A stretch of DNA of 64,000 bases from Nectonema munidae (Eukaryota > Nematomorpha > Nectonematoida > Nectonematidae). Position 1 is the stretch's first letter, and every line of letters starts with the position of its first letter. The DNA lies in contig JAUIRK010001056.1 in NCBI GenBank assembly GCA_030549495.1, forward strand, positions 62,001-126,000, written 5' to 3'. Shown piece by piece: positions 45,299-58,955 of this stretch. The notes under the pieces were generated by a model, which was given only the letters and a program-made list of their open reading frames with translations, made no database searches and was not told where the DNA came from. The translations under genes were made by a program, and so were the position numbers.

Positions 45299-46966
45299 AA
45301 ACTTTACTTTTGTGTTTAGTAATTACAGTTATCTTCTTTTATTATGTTTTTTTTGTGATTTTCAAAACTTTTCAGAAATGTCAATTTGTACATTAATATC
45401 GGGCTGTAGTGATTTAGTCGTTGATAATTTTTAATATATGTCATAGATGTCTTTTGAATTTAAACTTTTATAAATTTATATAGCTTAAGTTGTTTATGTT
45501 AGAAAATTTCTGATAGGCGTACTTCTAGTTTTTATAGAATTTAATAGATAGTATTTCATTTATTTTTGCAAAGCGACTATCTCATATTGAAGTACCATTA
45601 GAATGTATGTCAATAGACATGATTTTTTTTATTTACACAATGAATCTTGTTTTTTCTAAATCTTAGCTCTTTTTATTCGATTTTTATAAAAGTAAGTATT
45701 TTTCCTTTTTTAGATTGAAAAACTTTGCTTCTCTTTTTCCACTTTACGATTAAGAAGACTACAAATATTTAAATCCTGTTGCCCTAACAAAAGCATCTCA
45801 TATATCTGCTAATTTACATATTGGATGATGAAAAAAGAAACAGTCACTGAAGGCCACCTACTGATAAAATTTGCGTCATTAGTTATATTTTAAATAAATC
45901 ATTTTTTTTTCAAAATTAATTTTTTATCTAAATTATTATTTTCCTTCCATATTCTTTTTAATCAAATTTTACTAATGTTTTTTATGGTTGAATTTGCAAC
46001 TTGTTTTTGCTAACATTTTACAAACTTATTATCTAAAGTATTTGTTTTAGGAAGCTAAAAATCAAAAGTCGAATCAATTTGTTTTATAAACTTAATTATA
46101 CTTTTTTTTCATTTCTTCTATGAGTAATTTTATTTTACTCTATATTTTTTATAAAGATTTGTAAAAATTTATAAAATCCAAAATTAATTTTAGTTGAATG
46201 TTTGTTTAAAAAATATTTTGATAGTTTATTTAGATTTTTCTATTTTGTCCAAAAAAGTTTAAAAAATGTAACATAGTATGAAAGACAGAGGAAAAAGATG
46301 AAGCTAGACTCCATGTATTCTATCTATAATTTTAGCTATGACGTCGAATAAAAACCAAGATAATTCAATAAGAAATAGGTAATAATAGTTCGAAAATAGA
46401 AAAAGATTACTTTAAATTAGTGAATATCTATTTTATATTTTTAGTGAATATCTTTATAATAAAAATATTAATATAAAATATATTATATTTTATATAAAAT
46501 ATAATATTAAATATATTTAGTGAATATCTTTTGAATAAAAAAACTATATACCAAAAACATTAAAATTACAAAGGCAATCAATCAAATAAGTTTTACTAAA
46601 AAATCAATAATAGCTAGATAGTGATTAACTAAAATTTAATATGCTAACATAAAGAGATTGCAAACAAAATTTTACAAGATGTTATGCTTTATTAAAAATC
46701 ATATCAAAACAATCCACTATTTGGCTTTTTCATTGCACATTTTCCCAACTGTATCTAGTAGAGAAAAAAAGTTAGTATATAAATTTCTTTATAAATTTAG
46801 TGAGTAAATCCAAGTAATTTACCTTCTAGTTTTTTAGAGTCAAATTGCACTAACACTTCCATGATTTGCCTTTTTTATTGCACTTTTTTCGCAACGATAT
46901 CTATAAAAAAAAACAAGTGGATAAATTTGTTTTTTGTAAAGTAAAGTATGACTAATATTTTACCTT
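45299..46966. other. Non-coding left interior of the MULE
   Basis: Very AT-rich and without recognisable coding. At 46425-46525 there is a local run of TAGTGAATATCTTT and ATATAAAATATAA words (short direct and inverted repeats). Confidence 0.55.
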
Positions 46967-47403
46967 TTAATTTTTTTTTGTCCTGGTTTTTTTTGCAACT
47001 TTAGGTCTGTTTAATGTAAGAAGCAGACCATCTGAAGAAAACTGGTATTTTTTGTAAAATATTGATTTATGGAAATTAAAGAAATCGTTTAGTATGTTTT
47101 CTTTATCTTTTATTTCCATCATATTCCACACCTGTTCTGACATAATGAATTTTGATGCCTCTCCAACTATTTTATAGTTACCCTTTCCATGAAGGGCTGC
47201 TTTTATCATCTCATTTTCATAAAAAACTTCTTCGATATAACTGATGATTTCAGTGAGTTTTTCGGCTTCCAGCTTATTAAATATTTCAGTTTATTATTCA
47301 TTGATTCACAAAGATTATTTTTCCATTCCCTTGGAATAAACTTATACTTCATACGTGTTTCGAAGATGAATTCTTTGATTGTTGGCAAGAGTTTATGAGT
47401 CAA
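46967..47403 (-). pseudogene. MULE transposase C-terminal fragment
   Basis: Minus-strand segments FIPREWKNNLCESMNNKLK, LISWKP, then ALHGKGNYKIVGEASKFIM, VWNMMEIKDKENIL, SSDGLLLTLNRPKVAKK. They match the end of MULE (Phantom-like) transposases, where W.NN.CES.N is followed by A..G.G.Y and SSDG.L...P. The two parts lie in frames that shift near 47206. The catalytic DDE core was not seen in the rest of the element, so this copy was probably mobilised in trans. Confidence 0.7.
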
Positions 47404-48117
47404 ATAACGGCCAAGAAGTCCGTTATTCTGAAGTTTAGTTTCTGAAACAAAATGAGCAAAACATTTTGAAGACTCAATGACTCAATAAAGTTTTGTCATT
47501 AAAATTGAAAAGTTAAAGTCGTGATCTAAATAAAAATAAATAAAATATTTTGATACAAGCGAGATTATAACTCACAATATATCATATTTAAAATCATGAG
47601 AAATCCTGCTTTACTTGATACAAATAAAATAGTAAATAAGAGCTCTATTCATTTATGACTTACTTATACTCAAAGCATATCGTTAATGATAGTAATGGAT
47701 ATGTATACTTCTAATTTATTGTAAGCCTGAATCTAAATATAAAAAAACAACATAATAATTTTAGATTTGAAAACAATAAACATGAATATGTGAAAAATTT
47801 TTACCATAATAATATAAAGAAAGCGACAGTAATAGATACATGTATAGCTTAAACATGCAAAAGAACCTAGTATCCACTCAAAAAAAATATACACGCAACG
47901 CATGTAGTAAAATCTTGATTAGACTATTTTAAAATAAAGTACCCCGAGAAACAATTGATGTTAATAATTAGATAAAATATAAAAGGTTATCAGAATATTA
48001 TAGTACAATTATTAGTAAATTCAAAATGTCACATAAAAAACTCAACAAATACTAAATTTATTTATACTTATGACTTTTGAGACAATTCTGTACTAGAGAA
48101 ATAGTATTATAAAATTA
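47404..48117. other. Non-coding right interior of the MULE
   Basis: This is where the upstream part of the transposase gene would be expected on the minus strand. I see only AT-rich sequence with scattered stops. Confidence 0.5.
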
Positions 48118-48407
48118 GGATAAGTTTTTATTCAGCTCATTATAAACAAGAAAATAATTTCTAGATGATGATTTTAAATAACTACCATTAAAAGCTTAGA
48201 TGAAAAACTGCTATAAAAAAATATATATAATTGAAAAACAGTAAATTAGCTTAAAAATGTAAAATGCTGTTGAAATTAAATTTAACTTAGTAATTTTGAT
48301 TTGAAATTCATATATTGAAGAAAAATTTTTGATAGCATTTGTCTTGAAATGAGTTTAATGACTCTGCCCAGCTCTGCCCACCTCTTACCCACTAATTAGC
48401 ATTACCC

Positions 48408-49915
48408 GAAGAAGAAAAAGATTTATTTAAAAATTATTCACAATTTAATTCAGACAACAATTCAGATTCACAATTAGATGAATTATAAAAAACATACAAG
48501 AAAAGAGGGATTTTCAAAAAAAGAGTAGGGGTCATTCATAATTGATGTCAACCAAAGATTAATAGATGGGGAGGTGTCGAACAAATGAAGAAATTGTAAA
48601 CTGAATAATTAGTCAAAAGTTGAAAAGAGAGGATGGGGAGGGGGGTTAAAATACAGCAAAAAAAGGTTGATGTCAATTGTGAATGACCCCTAATGGAAAT
48701 TACCATGGAGATATACCCTCTGTAGGTAGGTAGGTAGGGATATTTCAAAGCACTTTCCAGCTGGAGCTGATATGCTTGCAAGTCTGCTGAAATTTAGTCT
48801 TCAAAGTGAGAATTATTTCCTTTGGGGGTAATTCTGAAATAGAAAAGAAAAACTTAGGAGATTTTCATGACTGTAGGCACTAGACTATTTTGTAGAATGT
48901 ATTGATTTGTGATGGTGATGTGTTATTATAATTAGATATTTGGGGAGGGTTGAATATTTGGTTTGCAGAGAGTATTGATTCGATTGTGGCTATGATAAGA
49001 GAGAGATGCTTGATGAGTATTGGGTGTTGTAGCAGATCATGTAGAGAGAATGGAAAATCTTTAAAAAAGAAGGGGCTTTTTTCAAGGAGTTGTTGTCGGT
49101 GAGAATGAAATATTGGACAATAAAGGAGAATATGAATATGTGTTTCAGTGTAAGTGCAGCTAAAACGACAGAAAGAGTTTGAGTGAAGTTTGAATTTAAA
49201 AAAGTATGCATTATAAGAGCAATGGTATGAGAGTCAACGAATTATATTTTGAGGGAGTGGGTGAATGTGTTTGTTTTAAATGAGTTGTGATAATCTTGGA
49301 GTTTATGTTATGGTTGAGTCAGTAAATTGTTGCCACAGTAGTAGTGTAGAGTTTGTTATTGTGTTTGTAAATGTGAAGATGGGTAGAGAAAATAGGGGTA
49401 GGAACTGTAAATCGGAGATTCTTGATTTTGCAATGTAATCGACAAGGTAGTTTTTGAAACAGCTGGAATGAGCTAGGTACCAAACGATTTTTAATTATAA
49501 GTAATTAGATAGGTGAATAAGTTTATTTGATAAACTAAAACTTGAGTGTGAGATTCTGTTTTTCAGTTTTATGTTATTTATTAAATTTTGCGTGTCTGTG
49601 AAAAAGGTGATACTATATTTGAAGGAGGTAGAAAAAGATGTTGGGAGTTAAGGAGTATGTTGCAGGATAGTAATACTCCCTGAATTTCTGTTTCGTGTGC
49701 AGTGATTTCTGGATCTAGATTTGTATGTTGGATGAGAAAATGGCTTTTTGTTTTTTTGTACCAAGAATGAGCATGCGATTGAAGAGCTATGCTGTAATTT
49801 GGAACTGTCATTGAAAATTGAAAGGGAGCTGATAGTATTTGTTGTAGGTTGGTGAGCTATATAGTTTAAGGCAAGATATCTATGTATTGATTTAACATTA
49901 AAGATATTCAAGTTA
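48408..49915 (-). mobile_element. 5'-truncated LINE (RNase H-bearing), copy 2
   Basis: Counterpart of 22738-24262; its outermost tail lies left of the MULE at about 44988-45009. The RNase H pieces are at about 49580-49911; the motif reads SIFNDSSKLQ here against NDGSK in copy 1. The CC-ETH-C segment is near 49100. Confidence 0.72.
48528..48690. mobile_element. Tc1/mariner-type MITE (163 bp), copy 2
   Basis: Same ends as 22871-23035, TA on both sides. The poly-G run is shorter than in copy 1. Confidence 0.65.
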
Positions 49916-51100
49916 ATTTGTACATTCTTAATGATAAAAATGAAATCCTACTTATACCTTAACTTATAAGAAGATTCTCATGTTAAAATCTATTGAAAAT
50001 ATATCAATATATGAACCTATATAATTTTTTAAATTTATTATAATTTTTTCTTAAATTGATTTATTTTTTCTCTTTTCAAACATCAAGGATCATACAAATA
50101 TATTGAAAAAGTTTTTTCTTACAACATTTTGCAAGCATTCAGACAACGAGCAGTCTACAAGCTGTGATAATTCAATCAATCAAAATAAATTTTATTTTAA
50201 AACGTTCATTAATTATTAATTCCTGTTTCAAAATGGACACTTTATCCGAATTTCACTAAATAATTTTGTTAACCAAAGAAAAAATTTAATTACAAGATTT
50301 TTTGAATTTAAAATTGTTGGAATCTTTGGAATGTAATGTAAGTGTTTTAAAACGTATTCAATTTTTTTTTTATGGTTTTTTAATTAGATTAGAACTGTCA
50401 GATTTTGGCATTTTTAGACCCGGAAAAAATTGTATCGAAATAGTCAAGAACAAAAATTTGTATTTCTTATAGAAACGATTAATATGAAAAATACTTTAAA
50501 GGTAAAAAATAAGTAAAAATTGGAGGAGACAACGATTCTTATAAATCTTGGATTAAATTTTTGAGAGACGTTAAAACGGACAATTTCGAAAAATTGAAAT
50601 ATATAAATTAATATATTCAGGCATTGGTTTTCTAAATCCTATTGTGCCTTAAAGGATTAATCAAAGGAATGAAAATTTAAATGCTTTTTTATTTCTTTGC
50701 AGTAACGTACGTTTCTTTAATACCGCCTAGATCGGATGCTAATTTTTACCGCCATTTAAAATATCAAATAGCACTTTAAAAAACCCAAAACTTGATAATA
50801 TAGGTATTGGAAATTGGTATAAAAACATTGTTAATTACTATTTAAGTCTAAATATCTTAATTAATTTTTTATTTATACTATTTAATACAGGCGCCTTAGG
50901 CGGACCTTCCCTTCCGTTGTACCTATTGCTACGTTATTGGTAATATGCAGAATTTTTTTATAAGTTTCATCTTTTAAAATGGATATAATTAGAAGCTTAA
51001 GAGTTTTCATAGTCTCTACTTGGTCTAAAAGTTGATTTTTAATGTGCAATTTTTAATATTAGAGAAAATAGATTATGTTGGGATATGAACGTTTACGGGC
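49916..51100. other. AT-rich stretch, copy 2
   Basis: Counterpart of 24263-25448; no gene recognised. Confidence 0.5.
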
Positions 51101-51340
51101 TTAATGGGTTAGTGTGGAAAAAACTAAAAATCGTCTGCTTTAATAGTTTAAAAAGTTTGGCAGACCACTAGTTATCAAAAACTCTAGCCGTAACATTTTG
51201 AGGACCATTTGGATATCAGTGTCCCAGGATATGAATTTCGCCTGCCTTAAATTTATAAAATTCCATTGAAAGAGAAAGTAGGCGTCTAGTCTTCTAAATT
51301 CTCTTTGTAAACGGCTGAGCATTCATTAGTCTTCAACCTT
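51101..51340. repeat. MITE-like repeat with CGTCTGC motif, copy 2
   Basis: Counterpart of 25449-25690. Confidence 0.4.
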
Positions 51341-51527
51341 TTTATTCCTAGGGGCCTATTTGATCATTTGGCAAAATTAAATTCTTTCCTGCTCCTTTCA
51401 AAAATTATCTGCCTTATAATTTTTTGATTTTTATTTTTTTCCAAAATTTAAAACCAAAATAATCATAATATAAAGCCGAAAATCTTCAAATTTCTTGCTT
51501 ATCACTGTTCTGTCAAGACCACTGGAT

Positions 51528-51584
51528 CAGGGGCGCACAACCGGAGGGTCGAGAAACCAATAATTTTGAGGATGTGCGCCCCTG
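51528..51584. mobile_element. 57-bp hAT-type micro-MITE, copy 2
   Basis: Identical ends and flanking CACTGGAT repeats as 25876-25932, so the insertion predates the duplication. Confidence 0.8.
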
Positions 51585-51592
51585 CACTGGAT

Positions 51593-52441
51593 GTAACCTT
51601 AATACATATGCCTTTACATCGAATATTTTTGTAGTGGAGTTATATACGCTTAATAACAAATATTATATGATTTTTATACTTAAAAATATTTATATTTTTC
51701 TCTTCTCTTCTTCTCAGTTAGGGTGTATCGCTTTGTGGTCTCAAATTTTTCCTTTCCCCTACCAACTGTTAAATTTCCCGTAAAGCGAAAATCCCCGTCG
51801 CTTGAGAACTACTGCACTTGGCTAGAGAGCTAAGAAAGCCTTGGATTTCAAAGAATCACACATTATTTGGTTCTCTATTAAAAGTGTGCTACAGCTTAGA
51901 ATCATGATATTTTATTTAGAAATTAACTTGCATAGAAATGAATTATTTAATTTTTTACCCGTATTTAATTTTTTGTATGCGCTTGCCAGTTTCCTCATAC
52001 TTTCTTAGCAATTTCCAAAGATTGGTAGTTCGGGATCTAAAAGTTTTTATATTAAATAAAATATGTGAAATTATATAACTTGTCTTTTAATTATTGCATT
52101 TCTCCTTTACAAAGTGGTGACAGATAACAAACAAGTACCGGTATTTTGCATTGTTTCTGTTTTTGAATAGAATTCGGTATTCAACCAGCTGCCAAAACGT
52201 ATTGAACGCAAATTTTCAAGGAATAGTAACGCAGAAATAATAATTGTAAGTTTTGATGTTTTACATAGAAGAGCATTACAATCTTCTTTCTTTTCATATC
52301 AACACTCAATTTAATAGATAGACACACATGAACAACTAACATTTAATATTTATATAAAACATAAACATAGAATTGATAACACATTTACACATTATATATA
52401 CTACCAGTGCACATAACATATATAATCATTCTTGCACATAA
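51593..52441. other. AT-rich stretch with deletion relative to copy 1
   Basis: The Tigger-like end of copy 1 is missing; the join lies near 52138-52153, where CGGTATTTTGC remains. No gene. Confidence 0.5.
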
Positions 52442-54659
52442 CACTGGTCAACAAATTTTTATTTTTTTTTTCTTTTGGCAGACCATCTAGGAGTGTTTTC
52501 TGGGGTTTTGAAGGTCGCTGATTACGAATATAACATTGGTTTTGTCTGATTGGCTCTAGTTTAGAAGATACTGATAGCCTCAAATAAGCCTAAACTGCTA
52601 AAATTCTCCTGAAATACTTCAATATAGAAGCAGTAAATACATGATCGTCAGAAAATACATAATAATTAATATGTAGTGTTTTTAAAACAGTATTTATTAA
52701 CTTTCTTTTAATTCTTTTCCTTTTTTATTCCAGAGTTGAAAATGAGTTCCAGAGAGAAAAATGAGTTCTTCTAAAAAAGACGTTGTAGATATGAACCGGA
52801 TGGTCTTTTGTTACATCTGTGGACAGTATATGATGGCACAACAAAAGAGGAATATTACAGACTTTGTCAAGAGGGCGTACAAAGCATACTTCGATATGAA
52901 ACTAGGTGACCAAGATAAGTCTTGGGCCCCACATATGGTGTGCAAAACCTGTGTAGAAAGTCTCCGCGGTTGGACCAATGGTAAGCTGGAAGTTGAAGTT
53001 TGCTGTACCAATGGTGTGGAGAGAGCCCAAGAATCATTTTGATGACTGCTACTTCTGTATCAATGATATGACGGGGTTTAACAAGCACAAGAAAGCAAAT
53101 TGGCAGTATCCGAGCCTGGATTCTGCTATCCGTCCTGTTGCGCACTCTGAGGATCTACCTGTGCCTGTTTTCACCAGTCTGCCTGAAATCGATGAAACCG
53201 AAGAGATTCCAGCTGATCTTTCAATATCAAGTGGTGATAGCTGTAGTGACTATGAAGAACCCTCAAATGGCCCTCAGCTTTTCAATCAATCTGAACTTAA
53301 TGACCTAGTGCGAGACCTTTGTTTGTCGAAGGAGCAGTCTGAAGTTCTTGCATCACGACTCCAAGAGAAAAACATTCTTGATTCTGGCACAAAAGTAACA
53401 TACTATAGGACAAGGGAAGGCAGCTTGCTTCGTTTCTTTTCTAAAGAAGATGACCTGGTCTTTTGTAATGACGTTTCTGCACTTCTTAACTGCATGGGGA
53501 TCTCGTCATATGACCCAGCAGATTGGCGTCTCTTTATAGATAGCTCGAAATCAAGTCTAAAAGTTGTACTTTTGCATAATGGCAATAAGTTTGCTCCTGT
53601 ACCAATTGGCCATTCTACCAAGATGAAAGAAGAGTATGATGGTATCCAATTTGTTCTTGAAAACTAAATTACAACACTCATAAATGGCTGATTTGTGTGG
53701 ACTTGAAAATGGTGAATTTTCTGCTTGGTCAGCAAAGTGGGTACACAAAGTATCCCTGCTTTCTTTAGTTTGTGGGATAGCAGAGCAAGAAACCAGCACT
53801 GGAGAAGGGAGAACTGGCCAGAACGAGAAAGTCTCGAAGTCGGCACAGCCAACGTCATCAATGAGCCTTTGGTACCCAGGGATAGAATCATCTTCCCTCC
53901 ATTGCACATAAACTAGGGCTCATGAAGCAGTTTGTTAAGGCGTTGAACAAAGATGGGGATTGCTTCAAGTACATATGCAGGCAATTTCCAGGTCTTTCCA
54001 TCGAAAAAGTTAAAGGTGGCATCTTCGATGGACCTCAGATTCGAACGCTCATGAGGGATTCTGACTTCACTAATCATATGAACAGGGTTGAGTTAAATGC
54101 TTGGGTGTCCTTCACAGATGTAGTGACAAACTTTTTGGGAAATCACAAAGCTGATAATTACAAGCAATATCCGTAAGATGCCCATCGCATACAATGAAAA
54201 CTAGGGGCAATGTGAGCATTAAAGTTCATTTCTTGTTTAGCCACCTCGACAGATTTCCTGGTAATCTTGGTGATTACAGTGAGGAGCAAGGAGAGAGATT
54301 CCATCAAGACATCAAAACAATGGAAGAGAGGTATCAAGGCAAATGGGATGAGCACATGATGGCAGACTACTGCTGGAACCTTTTGAGGAGCTGTCCGAAA
54401 GTTGCTCACAAGCGAAAATCGTATAATCGTTTCACTTTTGTGAATAAAATATTGTTTATTGTGTTCATTGTAACTAAGAATCTAGTGTATAATAAATGCT
54501 TTGCATTAAAATTCAGTAAATTTTTAGCAAATTTTTTGTATATATTCTCGAAATCTATGAAAAATTGTTGAAGTTATTCTAGGATAAATGAAATGATGTT
54601 ATATCTAGCAACTTAACTTGTTAGATTGAGATTTTACACTGTCTTTGTGGTTTTAGATA
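52442..54659 (+). mobile_element. TIR transposon with CYICG-type gene, copy 2, right end lost
   Basis: The left inverted repeat starts with CACTGGTCAACA as in copy 1. The right repeat is absent because about 220 bp are missing at the join GGTTTTAGATAACC (about 54650-54662). Confidence 0.78.
52742..54435 (+). pseudogene. CYICG-type putative transposase, copy 2
   Basis: Same protein family as 27342-29047, but with more frame changes: early in the zinc domain, after the WTNGK segment, near 53660, near 53765, near 53910 and near 54170. It keeps the T lost from copy 1 at the DLVRDL segment. The longest intact piece is 52978-53667. The pattern of decay differs from copy 1, so most breaks arose after the copies separated. 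Confidence 0.8.
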
Positions 54660-54925
54660 ACCAATCATACTCTCATTTTTTATCATTTACACTTGTCACT
54701 TGCGTTTTCTTTCTTTTTCTCTTAGTAGGTAAGAGCTTATAAAATGAAATTTTTATGACATATTATTTAGATACAGTGCTAATTATGTCTTCTAAAGAAA
54801 ATATAAGTAACGTTGACAAAGGAAAGCGTAGAGTATGACATACCGAAATCTACATTATTAACTTTTTTGAAAAATAAAGAGATTATTATTTAAGCTGCTC
54901 GCTCATGTTGCAAAAGGATCTAAAG

Positions 54926-56460
54926 CAGTGTTTCCCAAACTTTTTTGAGTCATGCCTAACTTGGAGATTATAATATTTCTCATCCTCCAAAAAATTTATC
55001 ACAATATATATTTTACTTTAAAATTTTTGTAATCATGAAAATTTATTAGAATAAAATTTTTTTGTATGATATAAATTTTAATGTGATCCATGTGCTTGGT
55101 GACTCTTACAAAGATCATTTATTTTGGGGACTAATTTTGTTTATGTCTGAGATCTCCTTTTTTAATGATGTCCAACCTATTTCTTTTTTTCAACAAAATA
55201 TCATTGAGAGCACTAAACCCACATTCTACGAAATAAGAAGATGGAAATGGCAACAAAATATTTCTGGCAATGTTGGTAGAATGAGATACTTTTTTTCTGT
55301 TTCATCACAAAGCCACGCCATCATACCTTTCAGGTTGAACAAAATTTTAACAGATTCGTCATTTTGAATCTCAGAAATTTCTTCTTGGTGTTCCATTATA
55401 ACCTCGAAAATATCAACTAACATTGGCTGCACCACCCAATTAGGAAACTTAAAATTTTTAAGGTCAGAAAACCTTTCTCCAAACTCCAATGCTAAATTTT
55501 TCAAATGATCAACAATAATTTTTACATTTAATCACTTGCTTCATTTTCTTTCAACCAATAAAATTTATCAAACTTTTTTTGTTGAATATTTTTTTCACAT
55601 GCTTCAATAAATGAAACAAAACCAATATTTTGGATTTTGCATCAATCAGTGTTTTATTCGAGCTTATTAAGAACATTCAGTTTTTCAAAAAGATCCGTTA
55701 GGTAACTCAAAAATACTTTTCCATCCTTAGTGAGAACATATTTCATCTCAGGCTTCACTCAAAAAATCTTTGATAAGATCAAATACTTGCATATATCTTT
55801 TCAAAGCCATTCGCTTAGAAAGCCATCTTACTTCTGTATGTGTCAGAAGTCTAACAAAGTCAGCACTACTGTTCTCACAAAACTGTTTGAAGAGACGCTC
55901 ACATTTTGGATTAGCTTTAATAGCATTTATACATCTTATTGCTGATTGTAAAACTTCATTAGGACTGGAGATAAATTTTTAGAAACTAAATTTTCTCTAT
56001 GAATTACACAATGTATAATTAGCATGTTTGGTACTTGATCTTTCAACAACTTCAAACATCCGTTCTTCTTTCCCATCAATTTTCATCGATATCATTTTTT
56101 GGTCAAAGTAATTTTTGATTTTGTAAAAAATATCACATGCTGAAGTAGTTGTGTCCATTGATTCACAAAAAGCATTTATTCAGCAAACTCACCCTTATCA
56201 ATATATCTCACAAATGCTAGTAGAAAAGCTTGACTATTTAAAAAAGTTGATTCATCTATTTGCAATGAAAATTTTGTTGACTTCAATTTTTCAACTATCT
56301 GCATTTCAATATCGTTACCCATTTCATCAATTCTCCGGCTGACTGAGTTATTACAATGGCATTGAGTGAACAGCATTATCGTCTTTTTCAATAACTGTTT
56401 TAATGAATTTGGATATTGATGCTTTTATCAAGTCCTCACCTATGTATGATTTTTTTCCTT
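54926..56460 (-). pseudogene. hAT transposon, C-terminal half, copy 2
   Basis: Counterpart of 29740-31310, with the same CAGTGTTTCCCAAAC end and a further deletion of about 33 bp near 56080. Confidence 0.85.
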
Positions 56461-56984
56461 CGTCGATAATCAAAACAAAATTTCATTGACAATCAAAAAA
56501 GATTTCGTCGATAACCGAATCAAGATTTTGTTGACATAAATTGTTTGATATTTTTCGTATAAAATAATTGACTAAATTTTTACTCAAAAACGCAACGCAA
56601 ATTTTTAACTGTTTTTTTCATTAAAAAATAGTTTTATCTATTTTTTTTTATCATAGAATTTATATTTTAAAAATAAAACTGATAACTGTGCAACTTTATT
56701 TCAATTATTTTTTGTTTTGTTTTATTGATGCTTTTTGTCAAGCTATATGTGTACTAAATGAATGTTTTTCACGTCATAATAGGCGTTTCTATCAAACTAT
56801 GTGTGTGTAAATGAACTAAACGTACTTTTTAAACGTTATATATCAAACGTTTTTTGTTTTTCGTTTATAAATGCGTGTTTTGCACATTGAATACATTTTA
56901 CATTTTTGAATTTTAAATTCTTTTTACCGTTTATAAGTATTTTACAGTTTCTTGATTGTAATTTACAAAAGTTATTAAAAGTTA
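56461..56984. other. AT-rich stretch, copy 2
   Basis: Counterpart of 31311-31834. Confidence 0.45.
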
Positions 56985-58686
56985 ATGGAAAAAAGGTTTA
57001 ATCTTGAATTGAATGAAGCCCTTGATTTAATTATTATTAATAATAATCAAGAAGCTTCACTTTTTATAACATCTCCTGCTAGTGAATCAAAAAATTTTGA
57101 AACCGATGAAGACTCTGCAGATGATGAAAGCGATCAAGAAAATAATGTTTCAAACTTTTCTCGTAATATGCTTGAAAGTGAAGCAGAAATTATTTTTTAC
57201 GATGTTTAAAAAGACAATCGAACAAACTTAACACAGGAGTATGAAAAAAATAATGTTAACATTTTAAAAATAAGATCAATTGTTGAAGATTTGAAATACT
57301 TTTTTAAAAAATACTATCCAGTTTCCAAAAGATTTGATATTGATGAAAGCATGGTGCCCTATTATGGAGGTTATGAGTCTGGAACTCTGGAATAAAGCAA
57401 GCCATGCGAAACAAACCGATAAGATTTGGTTATAAAGTTTTTTGTTTAAATACAGACGTATGTTATTTACGAAATTTATTACGAATGAAAAAGCTCAAAC
57501 TATTTACTCCAAAGAGTTTGGAGTAGTTTTAAGTCTGATAATTGAAAATTGCAAGTACAAACACCATTTTACTGACACTACTTTACATCAATAAAACTAA
57601 TAAAAGAACTAACAAAACGAAAAATTTTATTCACTGGTGTTATAAGAAAAGACCCATTAAAAAATTGTAAGTTTGAAAAAAAATTAGTAGAAGGAGGGTC
57701 TTATAATGTTAAAGTTGAAATGGTTTCAAAAATCTCTGTAGTTTCTTGGAAGACAATGCAATCGTTAATGTTTCCTCTAATGCAGGGGCCGGGAACCTTT
57801 TTGACTAAAAGAGCCCAAAAAACACATATTTTAAAATCTAATCCTCTGAGAGCCATATATATTTTTAAATACTGATTACAACTAAATGGAAAAAGAAGAC
57901 CAACAATTTTATAGTATAATAAGACTCTGAATTTATTTTAAACAACATTGTTTTATCGAAGTTATTTAAAGCAAAGTCTGCATCATCATCAGCTTTATTT
58001 GTGTCGTCGTGATTCGTAATGATGACGAAATTAAGAGTGTAGAATTGGCAAGAAGGATAAGCATTATCGCAATACCTCCCTTTATCCTGAAGGCCACCTA
58101 ATTTATCTGAGAGCCAGATGCAGTCATCAAAAGAGCCATGTCTGGTTCGCGAGCCATAGGTTCCCGACCCCTGCTCTAATGTAACAAGTGTTTTTCCAAT
58201 GAAAAAGGCTAAAAGATGGTGCCTTCAGGAAAAAAGTTGATATAGATATTCCTAATTCTGTGCAATCAAAATATGGGCTTTACTGACTTAATGAATTACA
58301 TAATTTCTTTATACAGACCTGTAATTCGATCTAAAAAATGGTATTTTCCATTAGTGCTTTTTATGATGCAAGCTTCTTTGTACAACGCATATATATTGTA
58401 CAAAATGAACTGTAATAAGAAATACACTTTTGTGGAGTTTATAAGACAGGTTGTGATGGAAAATTTACAAAAATATGGGCGAGAAAAAAATACTAGAAAG
58501 TTTGGAGGTAAATCGGCATCAAAAAGAGTGTCAGAAGAAGCGAGGTATGACAATATTGGTCATATTGTAAAGAAAAAAGACAAAAGAATAAGATGTGCTC
58601 AGTGTAAATCTCAAACATGTTTTATTTCTTAGAAATGTAACGTTGCTCTACATGTCAATTGCTTTGATATCTTTCATAAAAAATGA
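56985..58686 (+). pseudogene. piggyBac transposase remnant, copy 2
   Basis: Counterpart of 31835-33538, including the same internal hAT MITE, the early stop after FYDV and the TAG inside the C-terminal Cys-rich tail. Confidence 0.88.
57783..58173. mobile_element. hAT-type MITE inside the piggyBac gene, copy 2
   Basis: CAGGGG...CCCCTG ends flanked by perfect CTCTAATG repeats (57775-57782, 58174-58181). Length 391 bp. Confidence 0.88.
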
Positions 58687-58831
58687 TATTTATTATAAAT
58701 AAATTTATTTTTTACATTTTGGTATATTATGTTTTATACATTTTTAACTTTTTTATAATTTTATCTATTTACTTCAAAATAAAAAGTTAAACAAAAATAG
58801 GAAATTGACTTTAAATAATTTTCATTTTTAA

Positions 58832-58951
58832 CCCCATGAGGATCAGTGTGACAGCGGTGCAGCAAGGAATAATAATCGTCTGCTTACAACATACAAAATT
58901 CCATTGAAAAAAAGCAGAAGATTATTCTTCAAAATTCTCGTCCTCAAAGGG
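58832..58951. mobile_element. 120-bp piggyBac-type MITE, copy 2
   Basis: Counterpart of 33684-33803, same length and ends. Confidence 0.55.
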
Positions 58952-58955
58952 TAAA

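Larger units (their letters stand above)
45010..48407 (-). mobile_element. MULE-like DNA transposon, present only in copy 2
   Basis: Long terminal inverted repeats of about 290 bp (45010-45298 and 48118-48407) start GGGTAATGCTAATTAGTGGG. They are flanked by a perfect 9-bp duplication GAAGAAGAA (45001-45009, 48408-48416). Copy 1 has a single GAAGAAGAA at 22751-22759 and no insert. Nine-bp duplications, long inverted repeats and a Mutator-like protein fragment place it among MULEs. The target lies within the TTC tail of the resident LINE. Most of the 2.8-kb interior is AT-rich and non-coding. Confidence 0.9.
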
